Source of the DNA: an uncultured Acetatifactor sp.
GTDB lineage: Bacteria; Bacillota; Clostridia; Lachnospirales; Lachnospiraceae
Length of the DNA: 64,000 nucleotides
NCBI GenBank assembly: GCA_949840885.1
Contig: CATKYJ010000008.1
Location: 62,001 to 126,000, forward strand
Reading direction: 5' to 3'
Numbering within the stretch: the first letter of the stretch is position 1; each line of letters opens with the position of its first letter. A program made the position numbers and the translations under genes. The notes under the pieces were generated by a model. It saw nothing but the letters and a program-made list of their open reading frames with translations. It searched no databases and was not told where the DNA came from. Of this stretch, positions 1-8,574 are shown piece after piece.

Positions 1-411
1 ATCGTCGACACTTACGGCGGAGCTGCCCGTCACGGCGGCGGCGCTTTCTCCGGCAAGGACTGCACGAAAGTGGACAGGAGCGCTGCCTACGCGGCCCGCT
101 ACGTGGCCAAGAACATCGTGGCTGCCGGCCTGGCGGAGAAGTGCGAGATTCAGCTGTCCTACGCCATCGGCGTGGCTCAGCCCACTTCCATAATGGTGAG
201 CACATTCGGCACAGGGAAAGTAAGCAACGAGAAGCTGGAGGAGATCATCCGGGAGAACTTTGATCTGCGCCCCGCGGGCATCATCAAGATGCTTGACCTG
301 CGCAGGCCCATCTACCGCCAGACAGCAGCCTACGGCCACTTTGGCAGGGATGATGTGGCGCTGCCCTGGGAGGCCACGGACAGGGCGGAGGTTCTGAAGA
401 AATATCTGTAA
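1..411 (+). CDS. metK: S-adenosylmethionine synthetase, C-terminal part
   Basis: This is the C-terminal 136 residues of MetK, which makes S-adenosylmethionine from ATP and methionine in the cytoplasm. The frame is open from the first base of the window, so the gene starts outside it. The visible segment carries the family signature [18 protein letters not shown] (residues 3-20 of the fragment), followed by the conserved stretch [20 protein letters not shown]. The glycine-rich GGGAFSGKD loop contributes to the active site in characterised MetK enzymes. The gene ends with TAA at 409-411. An ATG at 70 lies inside the conserved domain and is not a start. Identity is very secure; only the upstream part is unknown. 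Confidence 0.97.
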   Translation: MVDTYGGAARHGGGAFSGKDCTKVDRSAAYAARYVAKNIVAAGLAEKCEIQLSYAIGVAQPTSIMVSTFGTGKVSNEKLEEIIRENFDLRPAGIIKMLDLRRPIYRQTAAYGHFGRDDVALPWEATDRAEVLKKYL

Positions 412-480
412 TACTGGGAGACGGAAAATGCAGAGAAAGAGACAGCTTTATCTGGACGGAATCAGAGTGGGGGGGCCGGG

Positions 481-1431
481 ATGATTGTGATGCTCCACAC
501 CATGAGCAATTCGATGAATGCAGGCGGATTTTATGTTTCGGATTTCCGTATACAGGTGTGGTATGTCCTGCACCAGTTCCTGTTTACGGCTGTCCCCCTG
601 TTCATTATGGCTACCGGAGTCGTTTTTTTATCCACAGGGCGCTCCTGCGGCTACAGGGACATGGGGAGGTATATTGCCAGAATCGTATGCTGTATCCTGT
701 TTTTCGGAGCTCTGTTTTATGTGGCGCGGATGTTGGTAGAAAGGAATCCGTTCGGGCCTGCGGACCTGGTCCTGGCTATCCTTCAGGACAATACATGGTC
801 ACATATGTGGTATCTGTACCGTTTGCTGGGACTCTACTGTTTTATGCCGTTATTGTGGGCTTTCATGAATGTCTCAAAGATGTGGGAACAGATTGTTTTT
901 GCAGGGGCATTATTGTTTTTTGCCTCTGTCTATCCCTATGTCTGCGGGATGTTGGGATTTATTCCGGCCAGGATTCTGCCTGTTTCCGGCACATGGCTTT
1001 TCTGTGCTGTGGCGGGGGGGATCCTGGGCAGGATTCCCGTCAAAAAAATGAGAAAATACCGGGTTCTGATTCTGGCAGGGATTCTGGCAGGCCTTGGAGG
1101 AGTAGTCTGGGAAGGGATGCGGCAGACGGTGATGTCGGAGGAGCACCCTTTCTTGCTGTTTCTGGCGATGAGCCTGTTTGCCGGGATGAAGCTTTGGTGC
1201 GGTGAAAAGGAAAGTTTCCCCGGGATGGAGAAACTGGCCGCAAATATGCTGGGCGTATACATTATCCATCCTGTGTTCATTCATACATGCGTGAAAGTGC
1301 TGAGGTTTAACCCCCAGCTTTATCTGCCGGTGTTGACCGTCCCGCTGACAGCGGCGGCGATTTATGCCCTGACAGTGGCAACGGTGTGGTTTTTGCGCAA
1401 AATTCCGATTGTCAGAAGATATCTACTGTGA
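481..1431 (+). CDS. Acyltransferase 3 family membrane protein, N-terminus out of frame
   Basis: A polytopic membrane protein of the acyltransferase-3 (OafA/WecH-like) family, which transfers acyl groups to surface sugars or other envelope molecules. The open frame from 481 has about nine hydrophobic segments and ends with LRKIPIVRRYLL. It resembles the protein at 44277-45368, with shared motifs HMWYLY, GVY-HPVF and LRKIP--RR--L. The true N-terminus appears to lie upstream. An ATG at 428, preceded by GGGAGACGG, encodes MQRKRQLYLDGIRV and then runs into a G7 tract at 469-475 and a stop at 482-484. One extra G would join the frames and give the same Asp-to-His spacing (15 positions) as the paralogue. 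So this is a frameshifted or slippage-controlled gene, or a sequencing error. The ATG at 481 has no good ribosome binding site. The substrate is unknown. Confidence 0.75.
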   Translation: MIVMLHTMSNSMNAGGFYVSDFRIQVWYVLHQFLFTAVPLFIMATGVVFLSTGRSCGYRDMGRYIARIVCCILFFGALFYVARMLVERNPFGPADLVLAILQDNTWSHMWYLYRLLGLYCFMPLLWAFMNVSKMWEQIVFAGALLFFASVYPYVCGMLGFIPARILPVSGTWLFCAVAGGILGRIPVKKMRKYRVLILAGILAGLGGVVWEGMRQTVMSEEHPFLLFLAMSLFAGMKLWCGEKESFPGMEKLAANMLGVYIIHPVFIHTCVKVLRFNPQLYLPVLTVPLTAAAIYALTVATVWFLRKIPIVRRYLL

Positions 1432-1461
1432 AATTCCCCTGTAATCTTTTTCACCCAAATC

Positions 1462-1490
1462 TTTACAAACCTCCTGAATTTCAGTATAGT
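1462..1490 (+). promoter_or_regulatory. Predicted sigma-A promoter for dnaE
   Basis: The -35 box TTTACA (1462-1467) and the -10 box TATAGT (1485-1490) are separated by 17 nt and lie about 48 nt upstream of the dnaE start. This is a close match to the vegetative consensus and is the only strong promoter in the gap between the acyltransferase gene and dnaE. Confidence 0.7.
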
Positions 1491-1537
1491 ATATCGTAGG
1501 CAAGTTTGTTTGCAGAAGACAAAAGGAGGTTCCTTAT

Positions 1538-4500
1538 ATGGCATTCGTGCATCTTCACGTCCACACAGAATACTCTCTTCTGGACGGTTCCAATAAAATA
1601 AAAGAATACGTCGCCCGTGTGAAAGAACTGGGCATGGACAGCGCCGCCATCACGGATCACGGCGTCATGTACGGTGTCATCGATTTCTACCGGGCGGCCA
1701 AGGAGGCGGGCATCAACCCGGTTATCGGCTGCGAAGTCTATGTGGCTCCGAATTCCCGCTTCGACAAGGAGACCATCGGCGGTGAGGATAGATACTACCA
1801 TCTTGTCTTACTGGCAGAGAACAACACCGGCTACGCCAATCTGATGAAGATCGTAAGCCGAGGTTTTACGGAAGGATATTACTACAGGCCCCGGGTGGAC
1901 ATGGAAGTCCTGAACCGCTACCATGATGGGTTAATCGCCCTGTCGGCCTGCCTGGCGGGAGAGGTGCAGCGCTATATCGCAAAGAACCTGCCGGATGAGG
2001 CCAGGAAAGCTGCCCGCAAATACCAGGAGTGCTTTGGCAAGGGCAATTACTTTCTGGAACTCCAGGATCATGGGATCCCCCAGCAGCGCATGGTGAACAC
2101 GGAACTTTTGAAGATGAGCAGGGAACTGGACATCCCCCTTGTGGCCACCAATGATGTCCATTACACCTACGAAAAGGACGCGGACTCCCACGACATATTG
2201 CTGTGCCTCCAGACCAACAAGAAGCTGGCGGACGAGGACAGGCTGCGCTATGAGGGGGGCCAGTACTTTGTCAAGAGCGAGGAGGAGATGAAAGCCTTGT
2301 TCCCCTATGCCTGGGAGGCTCTGGAGAACACCCAGCGCATAGCCGACAGATGCCATGTGGAGATCGAGTTCGGGGTTACCAAGCTGCCCCGGTTCGAGGT
2401 GCCGGAAGGGTACGATTCCTGGAAATACCTCAACAAGCTCTGCGATGACGGCCTTGCGGAGCGCTATGGGGACGGGACGCAGCCCGCAGGGGATACGGGA
2501 CAGACTTTGCGGGAGCGGCTTGACTATGAGCTTGACGTTATTCGCCGCATGGGGTATGTGGATTATTTCCTGATCGTGTGGGACTTTATCAATTATGCCA
2601 GGAGAGGTGGCATCCCCGTGGGTCCGGGCAGGGGTTCCGCCGCGGGGAGCATCGTGTCCTACTGCCTGAAAATCACCAATATCGAGCCTATCCGGTATAA
2701 CCTGCTCTTCGAGCGGTTCCTGAACCCGGAGCGGGTGTCCATGCCGGACATCGACATCGACTTCTGCTACAACCGCAGGCAGGAGGTCATCGACTATGTG
2801 GACAGAAAGTACGGCTCCGACAAGGTGGTGCAGATCGTGACTTTCGGTACCCTGGCAGCCAAGGGCGTCATCCGGGACGTGGGCCGCGTCATGGATCTGC
2901 CTTATGCTTTTGTGGACTCCATCGCCAAGATGATACCGGGGGAACCGAACATCACCATCGACAAGGCGCTGGAAAAGAACTCGGAGCTGCGTAAGGCCTA
3001 TCAGGAGGACGAGCAGGTGCGGCACCTGATAGACATGTGCAAACGGCTGGAGGGCCTGCCCAGACATACCTCCATGCACGCGGCAGGAGTGGTGATCTGC
3101 CCGGAGGCGGCGGACGAGTTCGTGCCCCTGTCCAGGGGAAGCGACGGTTCCATTACCACCCAGTTTACCATGACTACCCTAGAGGAACTGGGGCTTTTGA
3201 AAATGGATTTCCTGGGGCTACGGACGCTGACGGTGATCCACGATGCCGTGGAATTCGTGGCAAAGAGCACAGGAGAGCATATCGACATCGACAACATCGA
3301 CTATAATGATGCGGACGTGCTGGCTGTATTGGGCACAGGGAAGACAGACGGGGTGTTCCAGCTGGAGAGTGGGGGGATGCGGGGATTTATGAAAGAACTG
3401 CGTCCCAAAAGCCTGGAGGACATCATCGCCGGGATCTCCCTGTACCGCCCGGGCCCCATGGATTTCATCCCCAAATATATCAAGGGCAAGAATGACCATA
3501 AAAATATAGTCTATTCCTGCCCCCAGCTGGAGCCCATCCTGGCTCCCACCTATGGCTGTATCGTCTATCAGGAGCAGGTGATGCAGATCGTCCGGGATCT
3601 GGGCGGCTACACTTTGGGCCGCAGCGACCTGGTGCGCCGGGCCATGAGCAAGAAAAAGCAGTCTGTCATGGAAAAGGAGAGGGCAAACTTTATCTATGGA
3701 AACGCGGAAGAGGGGGTGCCGGGCTGCTTGTCCAGGGGGATCAGCGAGCAGGTGGCCAGCGGCATATTTGACGACATGACTGACTTTGCCAAATATGCCT
3801 TTAACAAATCCCATGCTGCCTGCTACGCGGTGGTGGCCTACCAGACCGCCTGGCTGAAATACTATTATCCCGTGGAATTCATGGCGGCCCTGATGACCTC
3901 CGTCATCGACAACTCCAAGAAAGTGTCCGAGTACATCCTGACCTGCAGGAACATGGGCATCCGGCTTCTGCCCCCTGACATCAATCATGGGCAGAGGGGA
4001 TTTTCGGTGGACGGGAAGTGCATCCGCTATGCCCTGACGGCCATCAAGGGCGTGGGACAGACCGCTATCGACGATCTGGTGGAGGAGCGGAAAGCCAGAG
4101 GCGCCTTTACTAATCTGAAAGATTTCCTCACCCGCATTTCGGACAAAGACGTGAATAAGCGGGCCGTGGAGAACTTCATTAAGGCAGGGGCCCTGGACGG
4201 CCTGGGCGGCACCAGGAAACAGTTCATGAGCGTCTATGTACAGATCATGGATCATGTGACAAAGGAGAGAAAGAGCAATCTGGCCGGGCAGATGTCCCTG
4301 TTCGACATTGCGGAGGAGTCCCAGAAAGAGGAGTTCGATATCCGCATGCCGGATGTGGGCGAGTACCCCAAGGAGATGCTCCTGAACTTTGAAAAAGAGG
4401 TGCTGGGCATTTACTTAAGCGGCCATCCTCTGGAAGCGGACCAGGAGCTGTGGCAGAGGCATATTACCAACACCACCACCGACTTCGCCTTAGACGAGGA

Positions 4501-5203
4501 GACGGGGAGCACCCAGGTGCAGGATCAGGCCCGGGTGGTGGTAGGAGGGATGATCGCGGACAGAAGCATCAAATATACCAAAAACGACAAGGTGATGGCT
4601 TTTCTGAATCTGGAGGATCTGGTGGGAAACGTGGAAGTGGTGGTATTCCCCAGGGATTACGAAAAATATGGCAGCCAGCTGGTGGAGGAGGCAAAGGTCT
4701 TCATCCAGGGCAGGGTCAATGTGGAGGAGGAAAAGGACGGCAAGCTGATCTGCGAGCAGGTGGTGAACTTTGAGGAGGCGGCCCAGGCAGCAGCAGGCAC
4801 CCTGTTCAGGAACCGGTATAAGAGCGGCGGCTATGGCTGGGGCGGCGGACAGTACCAGGGCGGCAACAGCAGCGCAGGTGCGGCAAACAAGACGGCAGGC
4901 CCAGGGAGGACTTTGGCAGGCGGGAACAATGCTTCCGAGGCCGGACAGAGCGCCCAACCTGTCAAAAAAGTGCCGGACGGCATCTGGATACAGTTTCCGG
5001 ACGCGGACAAATATCTTGCCAGAGAGCAGGAACTGCTGGCCGCCACCGGGGACTCTGATGGAAACGATGACATAGTCATCTATTTAAAGGACACCAGGGC
5101 ATTCAAAATCCTGCCCCCCAATCGCAGGGTGCATGCGGACAGGGAACTGGAAGAGAAGCTTGGGGACCTGTTTGGACGGGAAAATGTAAAAATACGGCAA
5201 TAG
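1538..5203 (+). CDS. dnaE: DNA polymerase III subunit alpha (DnaE)
   Basis: A replicative-type C-family DNA polymerase of 1221 residues, close to the usual DnaE length. The N-terminal PHP domain begins with HLHVHTEYSLLDGS (residues 4-17). The palm carries the catalytic PDIDIDF motif near residues 403-409 and the third acidic site in KMDFLGL near residue 556. A helix-hairpin-helix/OB-fold region follows near residues 830-1090 (ARVVVGGMIADRS), and a Gly/Ala-rich linker near 1115-1150 precedes a short C-terminal domain. In Bacillota, DnaE usually works beside PolC, extending RNA primers before hand-off; PolC is not in this window. The start is fixed by AAAGGAGG eight bases before ATG. pfkA follows after 73 bases, a common dnaE-pfkA arrangement in Bacillota, although accDA, often found with them, lies in the fab cluster here. 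Confidence 0.97.
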   Translation: MAFVHLHVHTEYSLLDGSNKIKEYVARVKELGMDSAAITDHGVMYGVIDFYRAAKEAGINPVIGCEVYVAPNSRFDKETIGGEDRYYHLVLLAENNTGYANLMKIVSRGFTEGYYYRPRVDMEVLNRYHDGLIALSACLAGEVQRYIAKNLPDEARKAARKYQECFGKGNYFLELQDHGIPQQRMVNTELLKMSRELDIPLVATNDVHYTYEKDADSHDILLCLQTNKKLADEDRLRYEGGQYFVKSEEEMKALFPYAWEALENTQRIADRCHVEIEFGVTKLPRFEVPEGYDSWKYLNKLCDDGLAERYGDGTQPAGDTGQTLRERLDYELDVIRRMGYVDYFLIVWDFINYARRGGIPVGPGRGSAAGSIVSYCLKITNIEPIRYNLLFERFLNPERVSMPDIDIDFCYNRRQEVIDYVDRKYGSDKVVQIVTFGTLAAKGVIRDVGRVMDLPYAFVDSIAKMIPGEPNITIDKALEKNSELRKAYQEDEQVRHLIDMCKRLEGLPRHTSMHAAGVVICPEAADEFVPLSRGSDGSITTQFTMTTLEELGLLKMDFLGLRTLTVIHDAVEFVAKSTGEHIDIDNIDYNDADVLAVLGTGKTDGVFQLESGGMRGFMKELRPKSLEDIIAGISLYRPGPMDFIPKYIKGKNDHKNIVYSCPQLEPILAPTYGCIVYQEQVMQIVRDLGGYTLGRSDLVRRAMSKKKQSVMEKERANFIYGNAEEGVPGCLSRGISEQVASGIFDDMTDFAKYAFNKSHAACYAVVAYQTAWLKYYYPVEFMAALMTSVIDNSKKVSEYILTCRNMGIRLLPPDINHGQRGFSVDGKCIRYALTAIKGVGQTAIDDLVEERKARGAFTNLKDFLTRISDKDVNKRAVENFIKAGALDGLGGTRKQFMSVYVQIMDHVTKERKSNLAGQMSLFDIAEESQKEEFDIRMPDVGEYPKEMLLNFEKEVLGIYLSGHPLEADQELWQRHITNTTTDFALDEETGSTQVQDQARVVVGGMIADRSIKYTKNDKVMAFLNLEDLVGNVEVVVFPRDYEKYGSQLVEEAKVFIQGRVNVEEEKDGKLICEQVVNFEEAAQAAAGTLFRNRYKSGGYGWGGGQYQGGNSSAGAANKTAGPGRTLAGGNNASEAGQSAQPVKKVPDGIWIQFPDADKYLAREQELLAATGDSDGNDDIVIYLKDTRAFKILPPNRRVHADRELEEKLGDLFGRENVKIRQ

Positions 5204-5276
5204 GTATTGAAAACCGTTTGTAAATGGATTAAAATAAATCCGGACAGTGCAGAAACGTAGGCAGGAGGGTTGAAAT

Positions 5277-6251
5277 ATGGCTAAGGAAATCAAGACAATT
5301 GCGGTTTTGACCAGCGGCGGGGATGCGCCGGGCATGAATGCCGCCATCCGTGCGGTGGTACGTACCGCTATTTACAGAGGCGTGAAAGTAAAGGGAATCA
5401 AAAAGGGATATAATGGTCTGCTGAACGAGGACATTGTGGATATGGAACCCCGCAGCGTGTCGGATATCATTCAGAGGGGCGGCACCGTATTGGGAACGGC
5501 CAGATGCCTGGAGTTCAAGAAAACGGAGTATCAGGAAAAGGCTGCGGAGATCTGCAGGAAGCATGGCATAGACGGCATTGTAGTCATCGGCGGCGACGGC
5601 TCGTACCGCGGCGCCCAGGCGCTCTCCAGGCAGGGCATCAACGCGGTGGGCATTCCGGGCACCATCGACTTAGACATCGCCTGCACGGAGTACACCATAG
5701 GTTTTGACACGGCTGTGAATACGGCTATGGAGGCAATCGACAAGGTAAAGGACACCTCGTCCTCCCATGAGCGCTGCAGCATTATCGAGGTCATGGGGCG
5801 GCACGCGGGCTATATCGCTTTGTGGTGCGGTGTTGCCAATGGGGCAGAGGACATTCTGCTGCCTGAAAACTACGACTATAACGAGCAGGAGATCATCAAT
5901 CATATCATCGCCAGCCGCAAGAAAGGCAAGATCCACCATCTGATCATCAATGCGGAAGGCATCGGCCACTCCACTTCCATGGCCAAGCGCATCGAAGCGG
6001 CCACGGGCATTGAGACGAGGGCCACTATCTTGGGCTACATGCAAAGAGGCGGCAGCCCTACGGCCAGGGACCGCTACTACGCCTCCATCATGGGCTCCTA
6101 TGCGGTGGACATCATGCTGGAGGGCAAGACCAACCGGGTGGTGGGCTACCGGTACGGGGAGTTTACGGACTTCGGCATCGAGGAGGCCCTGCAGATGCAA
6201 AAGGATATCGACAGATATCAGTACGATGTGGCAAGGATACTGACAATTTAA
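5277..6251 (+). CDS. pfkA: ATP-dependent 6-phosphofructokinase
   Basis: Phosphofructokinase of 324 residues that phosphorylates fructose-6-phosphate in glycolysis. It opens with TIAVLTSGGDAPGMNAA and has the nucleotide motif GGDGS near residues 105-109. Glycine in GGDGS and in PGTID is the pattern of ATP-using enzymes; pyrophosphate-using relatives carry Asp and Lys at those positions. The catalytic loop reads TIDLD instead of the usual TIDND, so the Asp residues are kept while the middle Asn is Leu. The MGRHAGYIA substrate motif and the RGG motif (MQRGGSPTARDR) are present. AGGAGGG precedes the ATG by nine bases. The gene probably shares the dnaE transcript. Confidence 0.96.
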   Translation: MAKEIKTIAVLTSGGDAPGMNAAIRAVVRTAIYRGVKVKGIKKGYNGLLNEDIVDMEPRSVSDIIQRGGTVLGTARCLEFKKTEYQEKAAEICRKHGIDGIVVIGGDGSYRGAQALSRQGINAVGIPGTIDLDIACTEYTIGFDTAVNTAMEAIDKVKDTSSSHERCSIIEVMGRHAGYIALWCGVANGAEDILLPENYDYNEQEIINHIIASRKKGKIHHLIINAEGIGHSTSMAKRIEAATGIETRATILGYMQRGGSPTARDRYYASIMGSYAVDIMLEGKTNRVVGYRYGEFTDFGIEEALQMQKDIDRYQYDVARILTI

Positions 6252-6345
6252 CGGGGAATGCGAGAGGCGGCTGTTTATGGAAAATGGCCGCCTTTGTGCG
6301 TTAAGCCGGCCTGAGGCAAGAGACTTTTGCAGGCAGGGAGGGCAT

Positions 6346-7128
6346 ATGATCAGCAGTCTTTCTAATCCAAAGGTAAAGCAGATAGTGCAGTGGCAGACAA
6401 GCGCAGCCAGGCGGCGGGAGGAGGGGGGCTTTCTGGTGGAGGGCTTCAAGATGTTTGAGGAGGCTCCCTTGGAGGCTGTCCGGGAAATCTATGCCACGGC
6501 CCAGGCGCTGGAAAAAATCGGACAGAGCCCCGTTTTGCGGGAAAAGCTGGAGCGGATCTGCCATGAGGAAGTGACTGGCGAGGTGCTTCGGAAAATGTCG
6601 GACACCCAGACGCCCCAGGGGATCCTGTGCGTAGTGGAGCGGCCGGCCTATGAGCTGGGACACCTCCTGGAAGCGCCGGATCCTTTGTTTGTGGTGCTGG
6701 AGGATCTGCAGGATCCCGGCAATCTGGGAACCATCATAAGAACCGCAGAGGGCGCAGGGGTCACAGGGGTCCTCATGAGCGAAAGAACCGTGGATATCTA
6801 CAATCCCAAAACCATCCGCGCCACCATGGGATCCATCTACCGGGTGCCCTTTGTACATGTGGAGGATCTGCCCGGGGCAGTGAAGCGGATGCAGGAAAAA
6901 GGGATTACGGTCTATGCGGCCCATCTTGCCGGGGAAACCTATTATGACAGCTTTGACTTCCGGAAAGGCACGGCATTTTTGATCGGAAACGAGGGCAGAG
7001 GCTTAAGCAGGGAGCTGACAGACTGCGCTGACAGCCTGTTAAAAATCCCCATGGAGGGGAAAGTGGAGTCCCTCAATGCCGCTGTCAGTGCGGCTTTGTT
7101 GATATATGAGGCCCATCGCCAAAGATAA
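6346..7128 (+). CDS. TrmH family RNA 2'-O-methyltransferase
   Basis: A SPOUT-superfamily (TrmH/SpoU) RNA methyltransferase of 260 residues that transfers a methyl group from S-adenosylmethionine to a ribose 2'-OH, probably in 23S rRNA. It has an N-terminal substrate-binding domain (residues 1-95, beginning MISSLSNPKVKQIVQW) and the three SpoU motifs: DPGNLGTIIRTAEGAG, NEGRGLS and SLNAAVSAALLIYE. The last two form the deep trefoil knot that binds the cofactor. I place the start at 6346 because GGGAGGG lies just upstream; an upstream in-frame ATG at 6277 lacks a binding site. The gene follows pfkA and may be cotranscribed. The exact nucleotide target cannot be told from sequence. Confidence 0.9.
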   Translation: MISSLSNPKVKQIVQWQTSAARRREEGGFLVEGFKMFEEAPLEAVREIYATAQALEKIGQSPVLREKLERICHEEVTGEVLRKMSDTQTPQGILCVVERPAYELGHLLEAPDPLFVVLEDLQDPGNLGTIIRTAEGAGVTGVLMSERTVDIYNPKTIRATMGSIYRVPFVHVEDLPGAVKRMQEKGITVYAAHLAGETYYDSFDFRKGTAFLIGNEGRGLSRELTDCADSLLKIPMEGKVESLNAAVSAALLIYEAHRQR

Positions 7129-7140
7129 TTAACGAAAAAC

Positions 7141-7169
7141 TTGACATTTTTATGAACATCTGTTATGAT
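7141..7169 (+). promoter_or_regulatory. Predicted sigma-A promoter for the cell-wall hydrolase gene
   Basis: A perfect -35 box TTGACA (7141-7146) and a -10 box TATGAT (7164-7169) are separated by 17 nt. They lie about 100 nt upstream of the start at 7268, leaving an AT-rich untranslated leader. Confidence 0.8.
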
Positions 7170-7267
7170 ACTCTCGTAACAAATTTAATAACTTTGTAAT
7201 AAGTTTATGTAGAAAATGGAATAACTTAATACAAAGTCTTAATAATTTGTTTATGGAGGGAAAAATC

Positions 7268-8347
7268 ATGACGAAATGCAGAAAGCTGATCACCACAGCG
7301 GCAGCAGTATTGATGTCATTATGCCTGCTCTTTGAGGCGGGTATGTCCGTTCATGCCAGTGGGGATGCCTATGAAAAGACCCGCGGCGGTGTGGCGGCAG
7401 TGTTTAATCCGGGCGCAGCAAGCTCGGAGGATGTGGTGATCGCTATGGCCAGGGAGCTGAACCTGGATCTCACGGCAGAGGAGAAAAAGCCGGAGGAAAG
7501 CAAGCTGGTGATGGCCAATGTACAGAATGCACTGAACGTAAGGAGCGATGCCAGCCAGGATGCTGACAAGGTAGGAATGCTGTACAAGGATTGCGGAGGC
7601 ACGATCCTTGAGCGCAGGGACGGATGGACCAAGCTTCAGTCGGGCAATATCATCGGATGGGCCTCGGACGAGTATCTGTTGTTTGGAGAAGAGGCGCTTG
7701 CCTTGGCGAGCAGCGTGGGCAAGATGGTAGCCACGGTGGATACGGAGACGTTGCGGGTAAGAATGGAGCCCAGCACGGAGGCAGGGATATGGGGACTGCT
7801 CCCGGGGGGCGAGGTGGTGGAGGTGCTCAACCAGTATGACGATGGCTGGGTGCGCATTGACTTCGAGGGGGAAGACGGCTATGTATCCACGGATTTTCTG
7901 GTGCAGGACTTCCTCATCGATGCCGGGGAGACCATGGAGGAAATCCAGGCCCGCATAGAGAAAGAAAAGGAGGAGTCGCGCCACAAGAATTACGGCGAGT
8001 ACACCACGGACGCAGATACCACCTTGCTGCTGGCAGCTCTGATCTACTGCGAGGCAGGGTGCGAGAGTTATGAGGGAAAGGTGGCAGTGGGCGCAGTGGT
8101 GATGAACCGTGTCAGAAGCGCGGCGTATCCCAACTCCATCCACGGTGTGATTTACGCTTCCGGCCAGTTCACGCCGGCCATGACTGGCAAGCTGGATAGA
8201 GTGTACGAGTCCGGCGGCTACGATGCCAGTTGTATCCAGGCGGCCCAGGAGGCGCTCTCGGGCGTGTCCAATGTAGGCGACCTGACCCATTTCCGCCGCA
8301 ACAACGGGCGCGAGGGGTTGGTCATCGGCAACCATGTATTCTATTGA
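7268..8347 (+). CDS. Secreted SleB-like cell wall hydrolase with two SH3 domains
   Basis: A 359-residue exported protein. Residues 1-31 form a signal peptide (basic start, hydrophobic core, VHASG end). Two bacterial SH3 domains follow: the first includes ALNVRSDASQDADKVGML near residues 84-101, and the second includes TLRVRMEPSTEAGIWG. The C-terminal 110 residues are a Hydrolase_2/SleB-type domain, with the active-site region LIYCEAGCESYEGKVAVG and the downstream VMNRV and FTPA motifs. Such enzymes are lytic transglycosylases or amidases acting on peptidoglycan, and SH3 domains bind the wall. The domain is shared with spore cortex-lytic SleB, but this layout also occurs in vegetative hydrolases. 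Start chosen at ATG 7268 behind GGAGGG; an in-frame TTG at 7247 is rejected. Confidence 0.9.
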   Translation: MTKCRKLITTAAAVLMSLCLLFEAGMSVHASGDAYEKTRGGVAAVFNPGAASSEDVVIAMARELNLDLTAEEKKPEESKLVMANVQNALNVRSDASQDADKVGMLYKDCGGTILERRDGWTKLQSGNIIGWASDEYLLFGEEALALASSVGKMVATVDTETLRVRMEPSTEAGIWGLLPGGEVVEVLNQYDDGWVRIDFEGEDGYVSTDFLVQDFLIDAGETMEEIQARIEKEKEESRHKNYGEYTTDADTTLLLAALIYCEAGCESYEGKVAVGAVVMNRVRSAAYPNSIHGVIYASGQFTPAMTGKLDRVYESGGYDASCIQAAQEALSGVSNVGDLTHFRRNNGREGLVIGNHVFY

Positions 8348-8360
8348 TTCCAAGATTAAG

Positions 8361-8401
8361 AACAGGGGCGGCAGGCATAAAAATGCTTTGCCGTCCCTGT
8401 T
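8361..8401 (+). terminator. Possible terminator hairpin after the cell-wall hydrolase
   Basis: AACAGGG-CGGCA pairs with TGCCG-CCCTGTT around an AT-rich loop. The stem is strong but no run of T follows, so termination here is only likely, not certain. Confidence 0.45.
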
Positions 8402-8436
8402 GTACATTAGACCTTTGTATCGTGCAAAGAAAAAGA

Positions 8437-8465
8437 TTGCTTTAAGGCTGTTTTTATAGTAAAAT
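8437..8465 (+). promoter_or_regulatory. Weak predicted promoter upstream of nfeD
   Basis: TTGCTT (8437-8442), a 17-nt spacer and TAAAAT (8460-8465) lie about 110 nt upstream of the NfeD gene. The match to the vegetative consensus is moderate. Confidence 0.45.
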
Positions 8466-8574
8466 GTAATTATATTTCAGGAACCTCTTCGCAAACCCTG
8501 TAATCAAAGGGCTGTTTTGGCAGGAATCTATGTATAGAGTCCGGGGTAAAGATAAGGAAATAGGAGGATAATTT

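Noticed and set aside
558..1205. 215-codon alternative frame in the acyltransferase
   Set aside because: The 481 frame has the hydrophobic periodicity and family motifs; this frame does not.
1931..3079. Long minus-strand open frame (382 codons) inside dnaE
   Set aside because: It is antisense to a complete, strongly conserved gene, has no ribosome binding site, and its translation is His/Val/Leu-rich low-information sequence typical of the complement of GC-rich codons.
3218..4255. 345-codon minus-strand open frame in dnaE
   Set aside because: Same reason: antisense shadow of a conserved gene.
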